From CAZOVK01 sp964583165 (lineage in GTDB: Bacteria; Bacillota; Clostridia; Lachnospirales; WRAX01), in NCBI GenBank assembly GCA_964583165.1, contig CAZOVK010000029.1, positions 1 through 25,434 on the forward strand: DNA of 25,434 nt, given 5' to 3'. Positions 14,357 to 22,082 of the stretch are shown piece after piece. The notes beneath the pieces were generated by a model, which was not told where the DNA came from, made no database searches, and was given only the letters and a program-made list of their open reading frames with translations. The number at the start of each line of letters is the position of its first letter. Within the stretch, counting starts at the first letter, position 1. The position numbers were made by a program, and so were the translations under genes.

Positions 14357-15574
14357 ATGTACGATTTATTGGTTGAACGCTTTATGCGCTATGTTCAGTA
14401 TGACACAACGTCTGCGCACGACGCGACTTGTTACCCGAGTACGGCCAAACAGCTCGATTTCGCAAAGGTTTTGGCTGATGAATGCACGGCGATTGGGCTT
14501 TCGGGCGTGACGGTTGATGAGTTCGGTACGGTTTATGCGTATTTGCCCGCGAACGTTGATAAAGACGTGCCCGCGATTGGGTTCTTGGCTCATATGGACA
14601 CGTCTCCGGATTATTCGGGCACGAATGTAAAACCGATTCTTCACAAGAATTATGACGGGTCTGACATTGTGTTGAACGGTCTGACGATTTCTGCGAATGA
14701 GTTCCCGGCTATGAAGAAGCTCGTGGGTTGTGACCTTATCACAGCTGACGGCACAACACTGTTGGGCGCTGACGACAAGGCGGGTATCGCCGAGATTATT
14801 ACAGCTGTCGATTATCTGATTAAACATCCCGAGATTCCGCATGGCAAGGTGTGTGTCGCGTTCACTCCCGATGAAGAAGTCGGCGCGGGCGTTGAACACT
14901 TTGATGTGAAGCTTTTCGGCGCGGACTTCGGTTACACTCTGGACGGCGGTCATCTGGGCGGTATTGAATACGAGAGTTTCAACGCGGCAACAGCTAAGAT
15001 TTTTGTACATGGCAAGAGCGTTCACCCGGGCACTGCTAAAGGCGTAATGAAAAACGCGGGGCGCATCCTCGCCGAAATCGCCATGAAATTGCCTCAGAAC
15101 GAGATACCCGAGCGCACGGCGGGTTATGAGGGCTTCATCCACATGACGAGCATCAACGGCGGGATTCCCGAGGCCGAAGCCGTGTTCATCATTCGTGACC
15201 ACGACCGCGACAAGTTTAACGCAAAGAAGGACTTGATGATTGCGCTAGTTGACGCGGCAAATGCCGAGTATGGTGAAGGCACGGTCAATATCCATATCAT
15301 CGATTCCTACTTTAATATGAAAGAAAAGGTGCACGAAATCCCGGCTGTGTTCAACTTACTTGAATCGGCTTTGAAGGACTTGGGCATAACTCAGATAACC
15401 GAGCCGATACGCGGCGGCACTGACGGGGCGCGTCTGAGCTTCATGGGTCTGCCATGCCCGAACATGTTCGCGGGTGGCGGAAATGCACATGGGCCGTATG
15501 AATACGCATGTGTTCAGACAATGGAAAAAGCTGTAGATGTAGTGCTCAAGATTCTGGAGTTAGCCGTTAAATAA
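14357..15574 (+). CDS. pepT: Peptidase T (aminotripeptidase)
   Basis: This 405-residue cytoplasmic M20-family zinc peptidase removes the N-terminal residue from tripeptides. Metal-site motifs are AHMDTSPD with His79 and Asp81, the bridging Asp near residue 140 in LLGADDKAG, and Glu173/Glu174 in PDEEVG. Near the C-terminus, GGGNAHGPYE holds the remaining His. An upstream in-frame ATG at 14333 would add eight residues, but it lies only a few bases after the predicted transcription start and lacks a good ribosome-binding site. The chosen start gives the usual PepT length. It is the first gene of an operon otherwise devoted to sugar-phosphate metabolism. Confidence 0.94.
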   Translation: MYDLLVERFMRYVQYDTTSAHDATCYPSTAKQLDFAKVLADECTAIGLSGVTVDEFGTVYAYLPANVDKDVPAIGFLAHMDTSPDYSGTNVKPILHKNYDGSDIVLNGLTISANEFPAMKKLVGCDLITADGTTLLGADDKAGIAEIITAVDYLIKHPEIPHGKVCVAFTPDEEVGAGVEHFDVKLFGADFGYTLDGGHLGGIEYESFNAATAKIFVHGKSVHPGTAKGVMKNAGRILAEIAMKLPQNEIPERTAGYEGFIHMTSINGGIPEAEAVFIIRDHDRDKFNAKKDLMIALVDAANAEYGEGTVNIHIIDSYFNMKEKVHEIPAVFNLLESALKDLGITQITEPIRGGTDGARLSFMGLPCPNMFAGGGNAHGPYEYACVQTMEKAVDVVLKILELAVK

Positions 15575-15583
15575 GGGGCAATT

Positions 15584-16297
15584 ATGGATTCAGATAGAGT
15601 TAGAGATTTGAAACAACAAGTTTATGAAGCTAACATGGAATTGCCGCGTCACGGTCTGGTTCTCTTCACATGGGGTAATGTCAGCGCGATTGACCGTGAG
15701 TTGGGCGTTATCGTAATCAAACCGTCGGGCGTTCCGTATCACAATCTGACGGCAGAGTCTATGGTGCTTCTGGACTTGAACGGTAAACCGCTGGAAAAGG
15801 GGCTCAAGCCCTCATCTGATACACTGACTCATGTAGAGTTATACAGACTGTTCGAATGTATCGGCGGCATATCGCATACCCATTCGTCATACGCGACAGC
15901 CATGTCACAGGCGGGAACGGCCATTCAGCCGTTCGGCACAACACACGCAGACTATTTCTACGGTGAAATCCCATGTACGCGGGCGCTCACCGATGAAGAA
16001 ATCGAGGAGAACTACGAATTGAACTCGGCGCGGGTTATGGCAAAAACATTCGCGTCGCGAAAACTCCAAACGGACGAAGTGCCCGGTATATTGCTCAAAC
16101 ACCACGGCCCGTTCGCGTGGGGCAGAAACGCGCTTGAAGCGGTCTATCATGCCATTATAATGGAAGAACTCGCGAAAACATCGTACATCACAAAACAGCT
16201 CAACCCCCACGTGCCCATCATCAAGGACGTGCTTATGGATAAGCACTACCTACGTCGGCACGGCGAACACGCCTATTACGGACAAGGGGAAAGCTGA
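15584..16297 (+). CDS. araD: L-ribulose-5-phosphate 4-epimerase
   Basis: This 237-residue protein belongs to the class II aldolase/epimerase family. Zinc-binding His98 and His100 lie in ISHTHSSYA, with a third His near 173-174 in LKHHGPFAWG. The stretch FGTTHADYFYGEIPCTR near residues 117-133, including the catalytic-type Asp123, and the C-terminal GEHAYYGQ favour AraD over fuculose-phosphate aldolase. It interconverts L-ribulose 5-phosphate and D-xylulose 5-phosphate. It starts nine bases after pepT, with AAGGGG upstream. No other arabinose or ascorbate genes are nearby, which is unusual; its link to the glycolytic genes is through the pentose phosphate pool (inference). Confidence 0.9.
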   Translation: MDSDRVRDLKQQVYEANMELPRHGLVLFTWGNVSAIDRELGVIVIKPSGVPYHNLTAESMVLLDLNGKPLEKGLKPSSDTLTHVELYRLFECIGGISHTHSSYATAMSQAGTAIQPFGTTHADYFYGEIPCTRALTDEEIEENYELNSARVMAKTFASRKLQTDEVPGILLKHHGPFAWGRNALEAVYHAIIMEELAKTSYITKQLNPHVPIIKDVLMDKHYLRRHGEHAYYGQGES

Positions 16298-16316
16298 AAA
16301 ATATAGAGGTGATTTT

Positions 16317-17516
16317 ATGTTTGATAAGAAAACTGTTGACGATTTGCAATTGAACGGCAAGCGCGTTCTGATGCGCTGTGATTTCAACGTGCCGATGAAA
16401 AACGGGGTTATCACCGACGATAATCGTATTGTCGCGGCTCTGCCCACGATTAAAAAGGTTATCGCAGACGGCGGTAAGCTCATTCTCTGCTCACATTTGG
16501 GCAAGCCGAAAGGCCCAGACCCGTCCGCAACTTTAGCACCTGTCGCGGTTCGTTTGTCTGAACTGCTCGGCAAGACCGTAATTTTCGCGGCTGATGATTC
16601 GGTTGTTGGCGAAAACGCACGCGCGGCTGTTGAGAAGATGGAAAACGGCGATATCGTGTTGCTCGAAAACACGCGTTTCCGTAAGGAAGAAAGCAAGAAC
16701 GAAGAGGCGTTCTCGAAAGACCTCGCCTCAATCGCTGACGTATATGTGGACGACGCGTTCGGCTCCAGCCACCGTGCACATTGTTCAACAGTCGGTATCG
16801 TTTCATTTGTCAAAGATTCGGCTGTCGGTTACCTCATGCAAAAAGAAATCGCTTTCCTTGGCAATGCCGTCAACAACCCCGTTCGCCCGTTCGCGGCTAT
16901 TCTCGGCGGCGCAAAGGTGTCTGACAAAATCAATGTTATCAACAACCTGCTTGAAAAGGTTGACATTCTGATTATCGGCGGCGGCATGGCGTATACCTTC
17001 CTTGCGGCTATGGGATATGGCGTTGGTAAATCGCTTTTAGAAGCCGACAAGATTGACTATGCGAAGGAAATGATTGAGAAAGCGAAGGCAAAGGGCGTGA
17101 AACTGCTCCTGCCTGTTGATACGGTTGTCGTTCAAGAGTTCAACAATGACGCGCCGCATAAGACTGTTGCATCTGACGCGATTGAATCTGACTGGATGGG
17201 CGTTGACATCGGCGAAAAGACACAGGCGCTCTTCGCGGCGGCTCTTGCCGAAGCACGCACTGTCGTTTGGAATGGCCCAATGGGCGTGTTTGAGATGTCT
17301 AACTTCGCCAAGGGCACAATCGCGGTTGCGGAGGCCCTCGCGAAGCTTGACAAGAACCAAGCAGTTACTATTATTGGTGGCGGCGATTCGGCCGCAGCTG
17401 TTATCCAACTCGGTTTCGCCGACAAGATGACACATATCTCGACAGGCGGCGGCGCAAGCCTTGAATTCCTTGAAGGTACGGAGCTTCCGGGCGTTGTTTG
17501 TATCGCTGATAAATAA
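16317..17516 (+). CDS. pgk: Phosphoglycerate kinase
   Basis: This 399-residue glycolytic enzyme converts 1,3-bisphosphoglycerate and ADP to 3-phosphoglycerate and ATP. The N-terminal substrate-binding motif RVLMRCDFNVPM is at residues 15-26, a hinge-region GGAKVSDKI near 199-207, and the nucleotide-site motif GGGDSAAA near the C-terminus. Length is typical. GAGGT precedes the ATG, 19 bases after araD. It is cotranscribed with tpiA and eno; neither the glyceraldehyde-3-phosphate dehydrogenase nor the phosphoglycerate mutase gene, common companions, is present in the cluster. Confidence 0.97.
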   Translation: MFDKKTVDDLQLNGKRVLMRCDFNVPMKNGVITDDNRIVAALPTIKKVIADGGKLILCSHLGKPKGPDPSATLAPVAVRLSELLGKTVIFAADDSVVGENARAAVEKMENGDIVLLENTRFRKEESKNEEAFSKDLASIADVYVDDAFGSSHRAHCSTVGIVSFVKDSAVGYLMQKEIAFLGNAVNNPVRPFAAILGGAKVSDKINVINNLLEKVDILIIGGGMAYTFLAAMGYGVGKSLLEADKIDYAKEMIEKAKAKGVKLLLPVDTVVVQEFNNDAPHKTVASDAIESDWMGVDIGEKTQALFAAALAEARTVVWNGPMGVFEMSNFAKGTIAVAEALAKLDKNQAVTIIGGGDSAAAVIQLGFADKMTHISTGGGASLEFLEGTELPGVVCIADK

Positions 17517-17525
17517 GGGGTATAT

Positions 17526-18269
17526 ATGAGAAAGAAGATTGTAGCGGGCAACTGGAAGATGAACAAAATCCCGAAACAGGCGGCCGAACTGGCGAAACAG
17601 TTAGCCGCCGTTGCGGGCGATTCTGAAACCGAGGTTGTGTTCTGCGTGCCATACGTTGACTTGGCTTGTGTTTTAGAAGCCGTGAACGGCACAAAGGTAG
17701 CTGTCGGCGCACAGAATATGCATTTTGAAACGTCCGGCGCGTTCACGGGCGAAATATCAGCAGAAATGCTGTTGGAAATGGGCGTAAAATATGTTATAAT
17801 AGGGCATTCGGAGCGCCGCGAGTATTTCAACGAAACGGACGAAACGGTCAACTTGAAGGTCAAGAAGGCGTTATCAGTCGGGCTTATCCCTATTGTTTGT
17901 GTTGGCGAGAAACTAACACAGCGCGAACAGGGTATCACAAATGACCTCGTGCGCCTTCAAACGCGCATAGCCTTAAACGATATCTCGGCCGATGACGTGA
18001 CTAAAGTTGTTATTGCGTATGAACCCATTTGGGCGATTGGCACGGGCAAAACAGCGACGGCTCTTCAAGCCGAGGACGTTTGCCGCGAGATTCGACTTTG
18101 CTTGACCGATTTGTATGGCAAGAACACGGCTGAAGCCATACGCATTCAGTACGGCGGCTCCGTGAGCGGCGCAAATGCGGCTGAACTCTTCGCCATGCCG
18201 AATATTGACGGCGGCTTGGTGGGCGGCGCAAGCCTAAAACCCGAATTTGAAACTATCATGAAAGCGTAA
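17526..18269 (+). CDS. tpiA: Triosephosphate isomerase
   Basis: This 247-residue TIM barrel interconverts dihydroxyacetone phosphate and glyceraldehyde 3-phosphate. All catalytic residues are visible: Lys11 in AGNWKMNK, His94 in IIGHSERREYF and Glu166 in IAYEPIWAIGTG. The phosphate-gripping loop follows Glu166, and YGGSV near the C-terminus is also present. It starts nine bases after pgk, with AAGGGGT before the ATG, and lies 17 bases ahead of eno. Confidence 0.97.
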   Translation: MRKKIVAGNWKMNKIPKQAAELAKQLAAVAGDSETEVVFCVPYVDLACVLEAVNGTKVAVGAQNMHFETSGAFTGEISAEMLLEMGVKYVIIGHSERREYFNETDETVNLKVKKALSVGLIPIVCVGEKLTQREQGITNDLVRLQTRIALNDISADDVTKVVIAYEPIWAIGTGKTATALQAEDVCREIRLCLTDLYGKNTAEAIRIQYGGSVSGANAAELFAMPNIDGGLVGGASLKPEFETIMKA

Positions 18270-18286
18270 GAAAGGGGTAATTTATT

Positions 18287-19609
18287 ATGAAAGGTTATAT
18301 CGAAATCGTAGACGTACACGCCCGTGAAATTATGGACTCCCGCGGCAATCCGACGGTTGAGGTTGAGGTTGTTGTTGAAAACGAGGGCAAGAACTTTGTG
18401 GGTTTGGCAGCTGTTCCGTCGGGCGCATCCACAGGCGCGTTTGAGGCGGTCGAACTTCGCGACGGCGGCACACGCTACAACGGTCTTGGCGTTCAAAACG
18501 CCATCGACAACGTAAACAACATAATCGCACCCGAAGTAATGGGCGAAAATGCGCTTGACCAGCTCGCGATTGACAAGAAAATGATTGAGCTTGACGGCAC
18601 ACCCAACAAAGCAAAACTCGGCGCAAACGCGATTCTCGGCGTTTCCATGGCTGTTGCACGTGCGGCGGCTGAAGCGCTCAGTATGCCTCTTTATCAGTAC
18701 CTTGGCGGCTTCGCGGCTCGTAAACTGCCAGTGCCCATGATGAACATTCTTAACGGCGGCAAGCACGCTGACAACACGGTTGACTTCCAAGAGTTTATGA
18801 TTATGCCTGTTGGCGCTGAAAGCTTCAAAGAAGCCCTTCGCATGTGCTCCGAGATTTATCACACACTCAAGAAAGTCCTTAAATCCAAGGGTCTTGCTAC
18901 ATCTGTTGGTGACGAAGGCGGCTTTGCGCCCGACCTTGCCACTCCCGACGAAGTTATCGACGTTATCCTTGACGCGGTAACAAAAGCAGGTTACAAGCCC
19001 GGCACGGACATTCGCATTGCTTTTGACGCGGCGGCTACTGAACTTTACAACGAAAAAGACGGCCTTTACCACTTCCCTGGCGAAGCTCGCATGAAGGGCG
19101 TGGATGACATCGTCCGCACATCCGAAGAAATGGTTGAGCTTTGGGAAAAGCTTGTTGACAAGTATCCTATCGTTTCTATCGAAGACGGTCTGGCAGAGGA
19201 CGACTGGGCTGGCTGGAAACTTATGACAGAGCGCCTAGGCAAGCGCGTTCAGATCGTTGGTGACGACTTGTTCGTTACAAACACAGAGCGCCTTCAAAAG
19301 GGTATCGACATGGGTTGCGCCAACGCGATTTTGATTAAGGTCAACCAAATCGGCACACTGACAGAAACGTTTGACGCTATCGCTCTCGCTAACCGCAATA
19401 ACATGACAGCCGTTGTTTCTCACCGCTCGGGTGAAACAGAAGACTCCACAATCGCCGACATCGTTGTAGCTTGTAACGCGGGTCAGATTAAGACAGGCGC
19501 ACCCTGCCGTTCTGACAGAATCGCGAAGTACAACCAGTTGCTGAGAATCGAAGAAGAACTCTATGATGTCGCGGAATATCCGGGCATGAGCACATTCTTC
19601 AACCTGTAA
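18287..19609 (+). CDS. eno: Enolase
   Basis: This 440-residue enzyme dehydrates 2-phosphoglycerate to phosphoenolpyruvate. Family motifs are MDSRGNPTVEVEV at the N-terminus, the flexible loop VPSGASTGAFEA, metal-site segments SIEDGLAEDDW and VGDDLFVTN, the catalytic Lys in AILIKVNQIGT, and the SHRSGETEDS loop. AAAGGGG lies before the ATG. It is the last gene of the pepT-araD-pgk-tpiA-eno run. A hairpin-rich spacer and an intrinsic terminator follow before the radical SAM genes. Confidence 0.98.
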   Translation: MKGYIEIVDVHAREIMDSRGNPTVEVEVVVENEGKNFVGLAAVPSGASTGAFEAVELRDGGTRYNGLGVQNAIDNVNNIIAPEVMGENALDQLAIDKKMIELDGTPNKAKLGANAILGVSMAVARAAAEALSMPLYQYLGGFAARKLPVPMMNILNGGKHADNTVDFQEFMIMPVGAESFKEALRMCSEIYHTLKKVLKSKGLATSVGDEGGFAPDLATPDEVIDVILDAVTKAGYKPGTDIRIAFDAAATELYNEKDGLYHFPGEARMKGVDDIVRTSEEMVELWEKLVDKYPIVSIEDGLAEDDWAGWKLMTERLGKRVQIVGDDLFVTNTERLQKGIDMGCANAILIKVNQIGTLTETFDAIALANRNNMTAVVSHRSGETEDSTIADIVVACNAGQIKTGAPCRSDRIAKYNQLLRIEEELYDVAEYPGMSTFFNL

Positions 19610-19621
19610 GAACTTCGCAGT

Positions 19622-19733
19622 CTATGGCGTGGCAAAAGCTTCACCCATAGCACAAACATATTTGAATAAACCACAAGCTCTCAAAAATCGTGTGTATACG
19701 ACAGCGAGAGCTTGTGGATATCAGATTATATCC
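19622..19733 (+). other. Hairpin-rich spacer after eno, possible structured RNA
   Basis: Three successive foldable segments lie here. The first pairs CTATGG and GTG (19622-19631) with CAC and CCATAG (19642-19650), with one bulge and an inner GC-AAAA-GC hairpin. The second is a perfect 12-base-pair stem, CCACAAGCTCTC (19671-19682) with its complement at 19706-19717. The third is GGATAT-6-ATATCC (19716-19733), which shares bases with the second. None is followed by a T-run. No convincing gene or promoter was found. It may be a 3' untranslated structure, a small RNA or repeat debris. Confidence 0.35.
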
Positions 19734-19769
19734 CTAATCCATTGAGCTAACAAGTCAACTTTACCTAAC

Positions 19770-19793
19770 GGCGAACCCTGTTTCGCCTTTTTT
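19770..19793 (+). terminator. Intrinsic terminator between eno and the radical SAM cluster
   Basis: GGCGAA (19770-19775) pairs with TTCGCC (19782-19787) around a six-base loop, and six T residues follow. It should end the glycolytic operon. It stands only about 16 bases from the ribosome-binding site of the next gene, leaving no room for a normal promoter after it, so it may also act as an attenuator. Confidence 0.7.
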
Positions 19794-19822
19794 CATATAT
19801 CCACTAAAAAGGGGACGGCAAC

Positions 19823-21133
19823 ATGAAAATTCTGCTAATATCTGCCCCATGTTTTCTGATTGAGGACGACGCGCCCGAACAAACCCTTGGGTTGGCTTAT
19901 ATTGCGGCGTATGTTAGGGCGTTTGGGTATGACGTAATTGTACGTGAGTTTGTGGGCTATAGCCCAGAAGATTTTGAAGTGGCGATAAATGATATTGAGC
20001 CCGCCGACATATACGGCATCAGTTGTTTTTCAACCAATGTGACAAACGCGCGACGTATTACCGCCGCCATTCGCTCGAAAAAACCAAATGCCTATATTGT
20101 GGCTGGCGGCGTTCACGCAACATCTGTCGGCGCGGCGGCTTTGACTCAGCTTCTGGCAGATTGTGTAGTGACGGGTGAGGGTGAACAGTCGTTTTTAGAA
20201 ATCATTCGCGCATATGAGCGTGGTGAAACACCCAGAGATTGTGTCTTTGAGGGCAAGCCTATAGACAACCTAGACGATTTACCGTTTCCGGAGCGCCCCG
20301 CCATTGCAGAAAATCGTTTCACGCGTGTGTTAGAGGGGCAGAAGGTTGTGTCGTTACTTGCCACGCGCGGTTGCAGGTTCTCTTGTTTGCACTGCAATAG
20401 TATCATTTTCGGCGGTTGCTCGCGTGTTGTGCGGTTCCGCGGGATACATAACATAATAGATGAGATAAAATATCTAATGGATTTGGGTTACACCTCTTTT
20501 CGGTTTAATGACGACAGTTTTACCGACCATCCATATATCGATACACTGATTACGGAGCTTGGAAATCTACATATTAAGTATAGAATTTTCTCGCGTCTTG
20601 ACAGGTTGAATGCCGAAAGAATTGATTCGCTCAAACAGTCGGGTTGCGTTATGGTTTCTGTCGGCATTGAGTCAGTTAACCCCGACAATCTCAAATTTTT
20701 ACGCAAGCCACCGATTCAAGAGGAAATCTTGCAACTCACAAGCGCGGCAAAACTCACGACACGCGCGTCATTCATGGTGGGCTTGCCGTTTGATTGTGAC
20801 GAAACAATAAAGCGTGACTTCACGAAGGCCGCGACCCTCCCCTTTGACGAGTTCGCCGTTTATGCGCTTATCCCCTACCCCGGTACGCCACTTTGGTCAG
20901 AACCCGCCGCCTATGGGTATGTTATACTCGACAGTGATTATGAGGGTTACGTACAGCTCGGCATAAACAAACGAACAGCGGCCGTTATGTCTTACCATAA
21001 CGCCGAAACAGGCAACAGCTTTACACCCGAAGATGTCACGCGTTGGGTTCAGACCGCAAACGACATTCTTTCAAGTAGCAAAAGGCATATGAAAGACAGC
21101 GGTGTTTCGAACATAGCGGTCAATCCGTCTTAG
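19823..21133 (+). CDS. Cobalamin-binding-domain radical SAM protein
   Basis: This 436-residue protein has an N-terminal B12-binding-type Rossmann region (about 1-140: MKILLISAPC, LGLAYIAAYVRAFGYDV, GISCFSTNV, VAGGVHAT). A radical SAM domain follows, with CX3CX2C at Cys184, Cys188 and Cys191 (CRFSCLHC). Class B enzymes of this layout often perform methylations or ring chemistry using cobalamin. The usual cobalamin-ligand motif DxHxxG is not apparent, as is also common in this class. AAAGGGGA precedes the ATG. It heads a three-gene radical SAM set: the next gene starts ten bases after its stop. Its substrate is unknown; a role in modifying a peptide or small metabolite with its two neighbours is inference. 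Confidence 0.88.
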   Translation: MKILLISAPCFLIEDDAPEQTLGLAYIAAYVRAFGYDVIVREFVGYSPEDFEVAINDIEPADIYGISCFSTNVTNARRITAAIRSKKPNAYIVAGGVHATSVGAAALTQLLADCVVTGEGEQSFLEIIRAYERGETPRDCVFEGKPIDNLDDLPFPERPAIAENRFTRVLEGQKVVSLLATRGCRFSCLHCNSIIFGGCSRVVRFRGIHNIIDEIKYLMDLGYTSFRFNDDSFTDHPYIDTLITELGNLHIKYRIFSRLDRLNAERIDSLKQSGCVMVSVGIESVNPDNLKFLRKPPIQEEILQLTSAAKLTTRASFMVGLPFDCDETIKRDFTKAATLPFDEFAVYALIPYPGTPLWSEPAAYGYVILDSDYEGYVQLGINKRTAAVMSYHNAETGNSFTPEDVTRWVQTANDILSSSKRHMKDSGVSNIAVNPS

Positions 21134-21143
21134 GAGGGGTAAC

Positions 21144-22082
21144 ATGAATGTTTCAGCTTTTCCCGCTATTATTAATGTCAATGTTTTATCAGGGGCTTGT
21201 CCGCTTAGTTGTGTTCATTGCCCTGTGGGGTTAACGCCAATGGGCGAACGCGCCACACGTTTTAGAAAACGTACTATGGATTTATCTGTGCTTGAAACCA
21301 TTGTAAACGAGATGGAGCATTACAGTGATTCGCTACTACGCATTCATTCTGTTGGCGAACCGCTGTTGTGGGCTGATTTGCCCAAGGCGCTTTCTATCTG
21401 TGACAAAAGGGTGAAAACGTGGATTTTTACGGGTTTGGTTGGCTGCGATGAATCTATTTTATTGATGTTAAAGCAGAAACTCGACATTGTTGAGGTGTCA
21501 ATCAACAGCACATCACGTGCCGATTATCTGGCGACAAAGGGTGAGGACAGGTATGACGAAGCGCGTGAGAATCTCGAAACGCTCTCAAGACTCCCAGGGC
21601 GAGCGCGTATTATCGTGAGCCGCGTTCAAACGTGTGACGCGGCGGCTGACGCTGAGTTCATAAGCTACTGGAAGAACACTGGGCTTGTCGCTGACGCATT
21701 TGTGCGTTCTTACCATGACTATAACCACATCATAGGTGACGAAAAACCCGTTGTCAACCGCGAGAGTTGCCTTGTGCATTTCGCACGTTTCAATATTGAC
21801 ACAGATGGCATGGCAGTTGTCTGTTTCAACGAGTTGTTCCGCGAAGAGCGTTCGCGCGAGATTGAATTAGGGTTTGTTACGGAATCATCTATATCTTCAA
21901 TCTGGCGAGGTGAAAAATTGACGGCCATACGTGAAGTTTCACTTGAGGGAGATTGTGGGCGCGTTGAGGGGCTTCCGTGTGGGCAATGTTTATTCTGTCA
22001 ACCACTTAACGGCAACAGGCAAACCAGTGAACACCAAGTGGCAAGTTTACATAAATCAGAGGCGGGGGAAGCAGATGATTAG
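21144..22082 (+). CDS. Radical SAM protein with SPASM-like C-terminus
   Basis: This 312-residue protein has CX3CX2C at Cys19, Cys23 and Cys26 (CPLSCVHC). A C-terminal cysteine set, Cys271, Cys279, Cys282 and Cys285 (CGQCLFC region), resembles a SPASM or twitch domain binding an auxiliary iron-sulfur cluster. The preceding stretch FNIDTDGMAVVCFNE and the later IWRGEKLTAIR fit the SPASM-type hinge. AGGAGGGG lies before the ATG. The last eight bases overlap the start of the next gene, so translation of the two is probably coupled. Such proteins often mature peptides or dehydrogenate enzymes; no precursor peptide is visible next to it. Confidence 0.87.
   Translation: MNVSAFPAIINVNVLSGACPLSCVHCPVGLTPMGERATRFRKRTMDLSVLETIVNEMEHYSDSLLRIHSVGEPLLWADLPKALSICDKRVKTWIFTGLVGCDESILLMLKQKLDIVEVSINSTSRADYLATKGEDRYDEARENLETLSRLPGRARIIVSRVQTCDAAADAEFISYWKNTGLVADAFVRSYHDYNHIIGDEKPVVNRESCLVHFARFNIDTDGMAVVCFNELFREERSREIELGFVTESSISSIWRGEKLTAIREVSLEGDCGRVEGLPCGQCLFCQPLNGNRQTSEHQVASLHKSEAGEADD

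Noticed and set aside
14366..15202. Long open frame antisense to pepT
   Set aside because: It lacks a ribosome-binding site and protein-family features and lies wholly inside a clear pepT gene. Similar long antisense frames over pgk/tpiA and eno also reflect codon bias.
19629..19745. A 38-codon frame starting with GTG in the spacer after eno, considered as a RiPP precursor
   Set aside because: There is no ribosome-binding site, and the frame runs through the stems of several hairpins. No leader/core pattern is recognisable.
19725..19765. tRNA-like segment on the minus strand (GTTAGCTCAATGGATTAG)
   Set aside because: It resembles a tRNA D-arm, but no acceptor stem, seven-base anticodon loop or TTCGA arm could be fitted. 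At best it is a degenerate 5' fragment.
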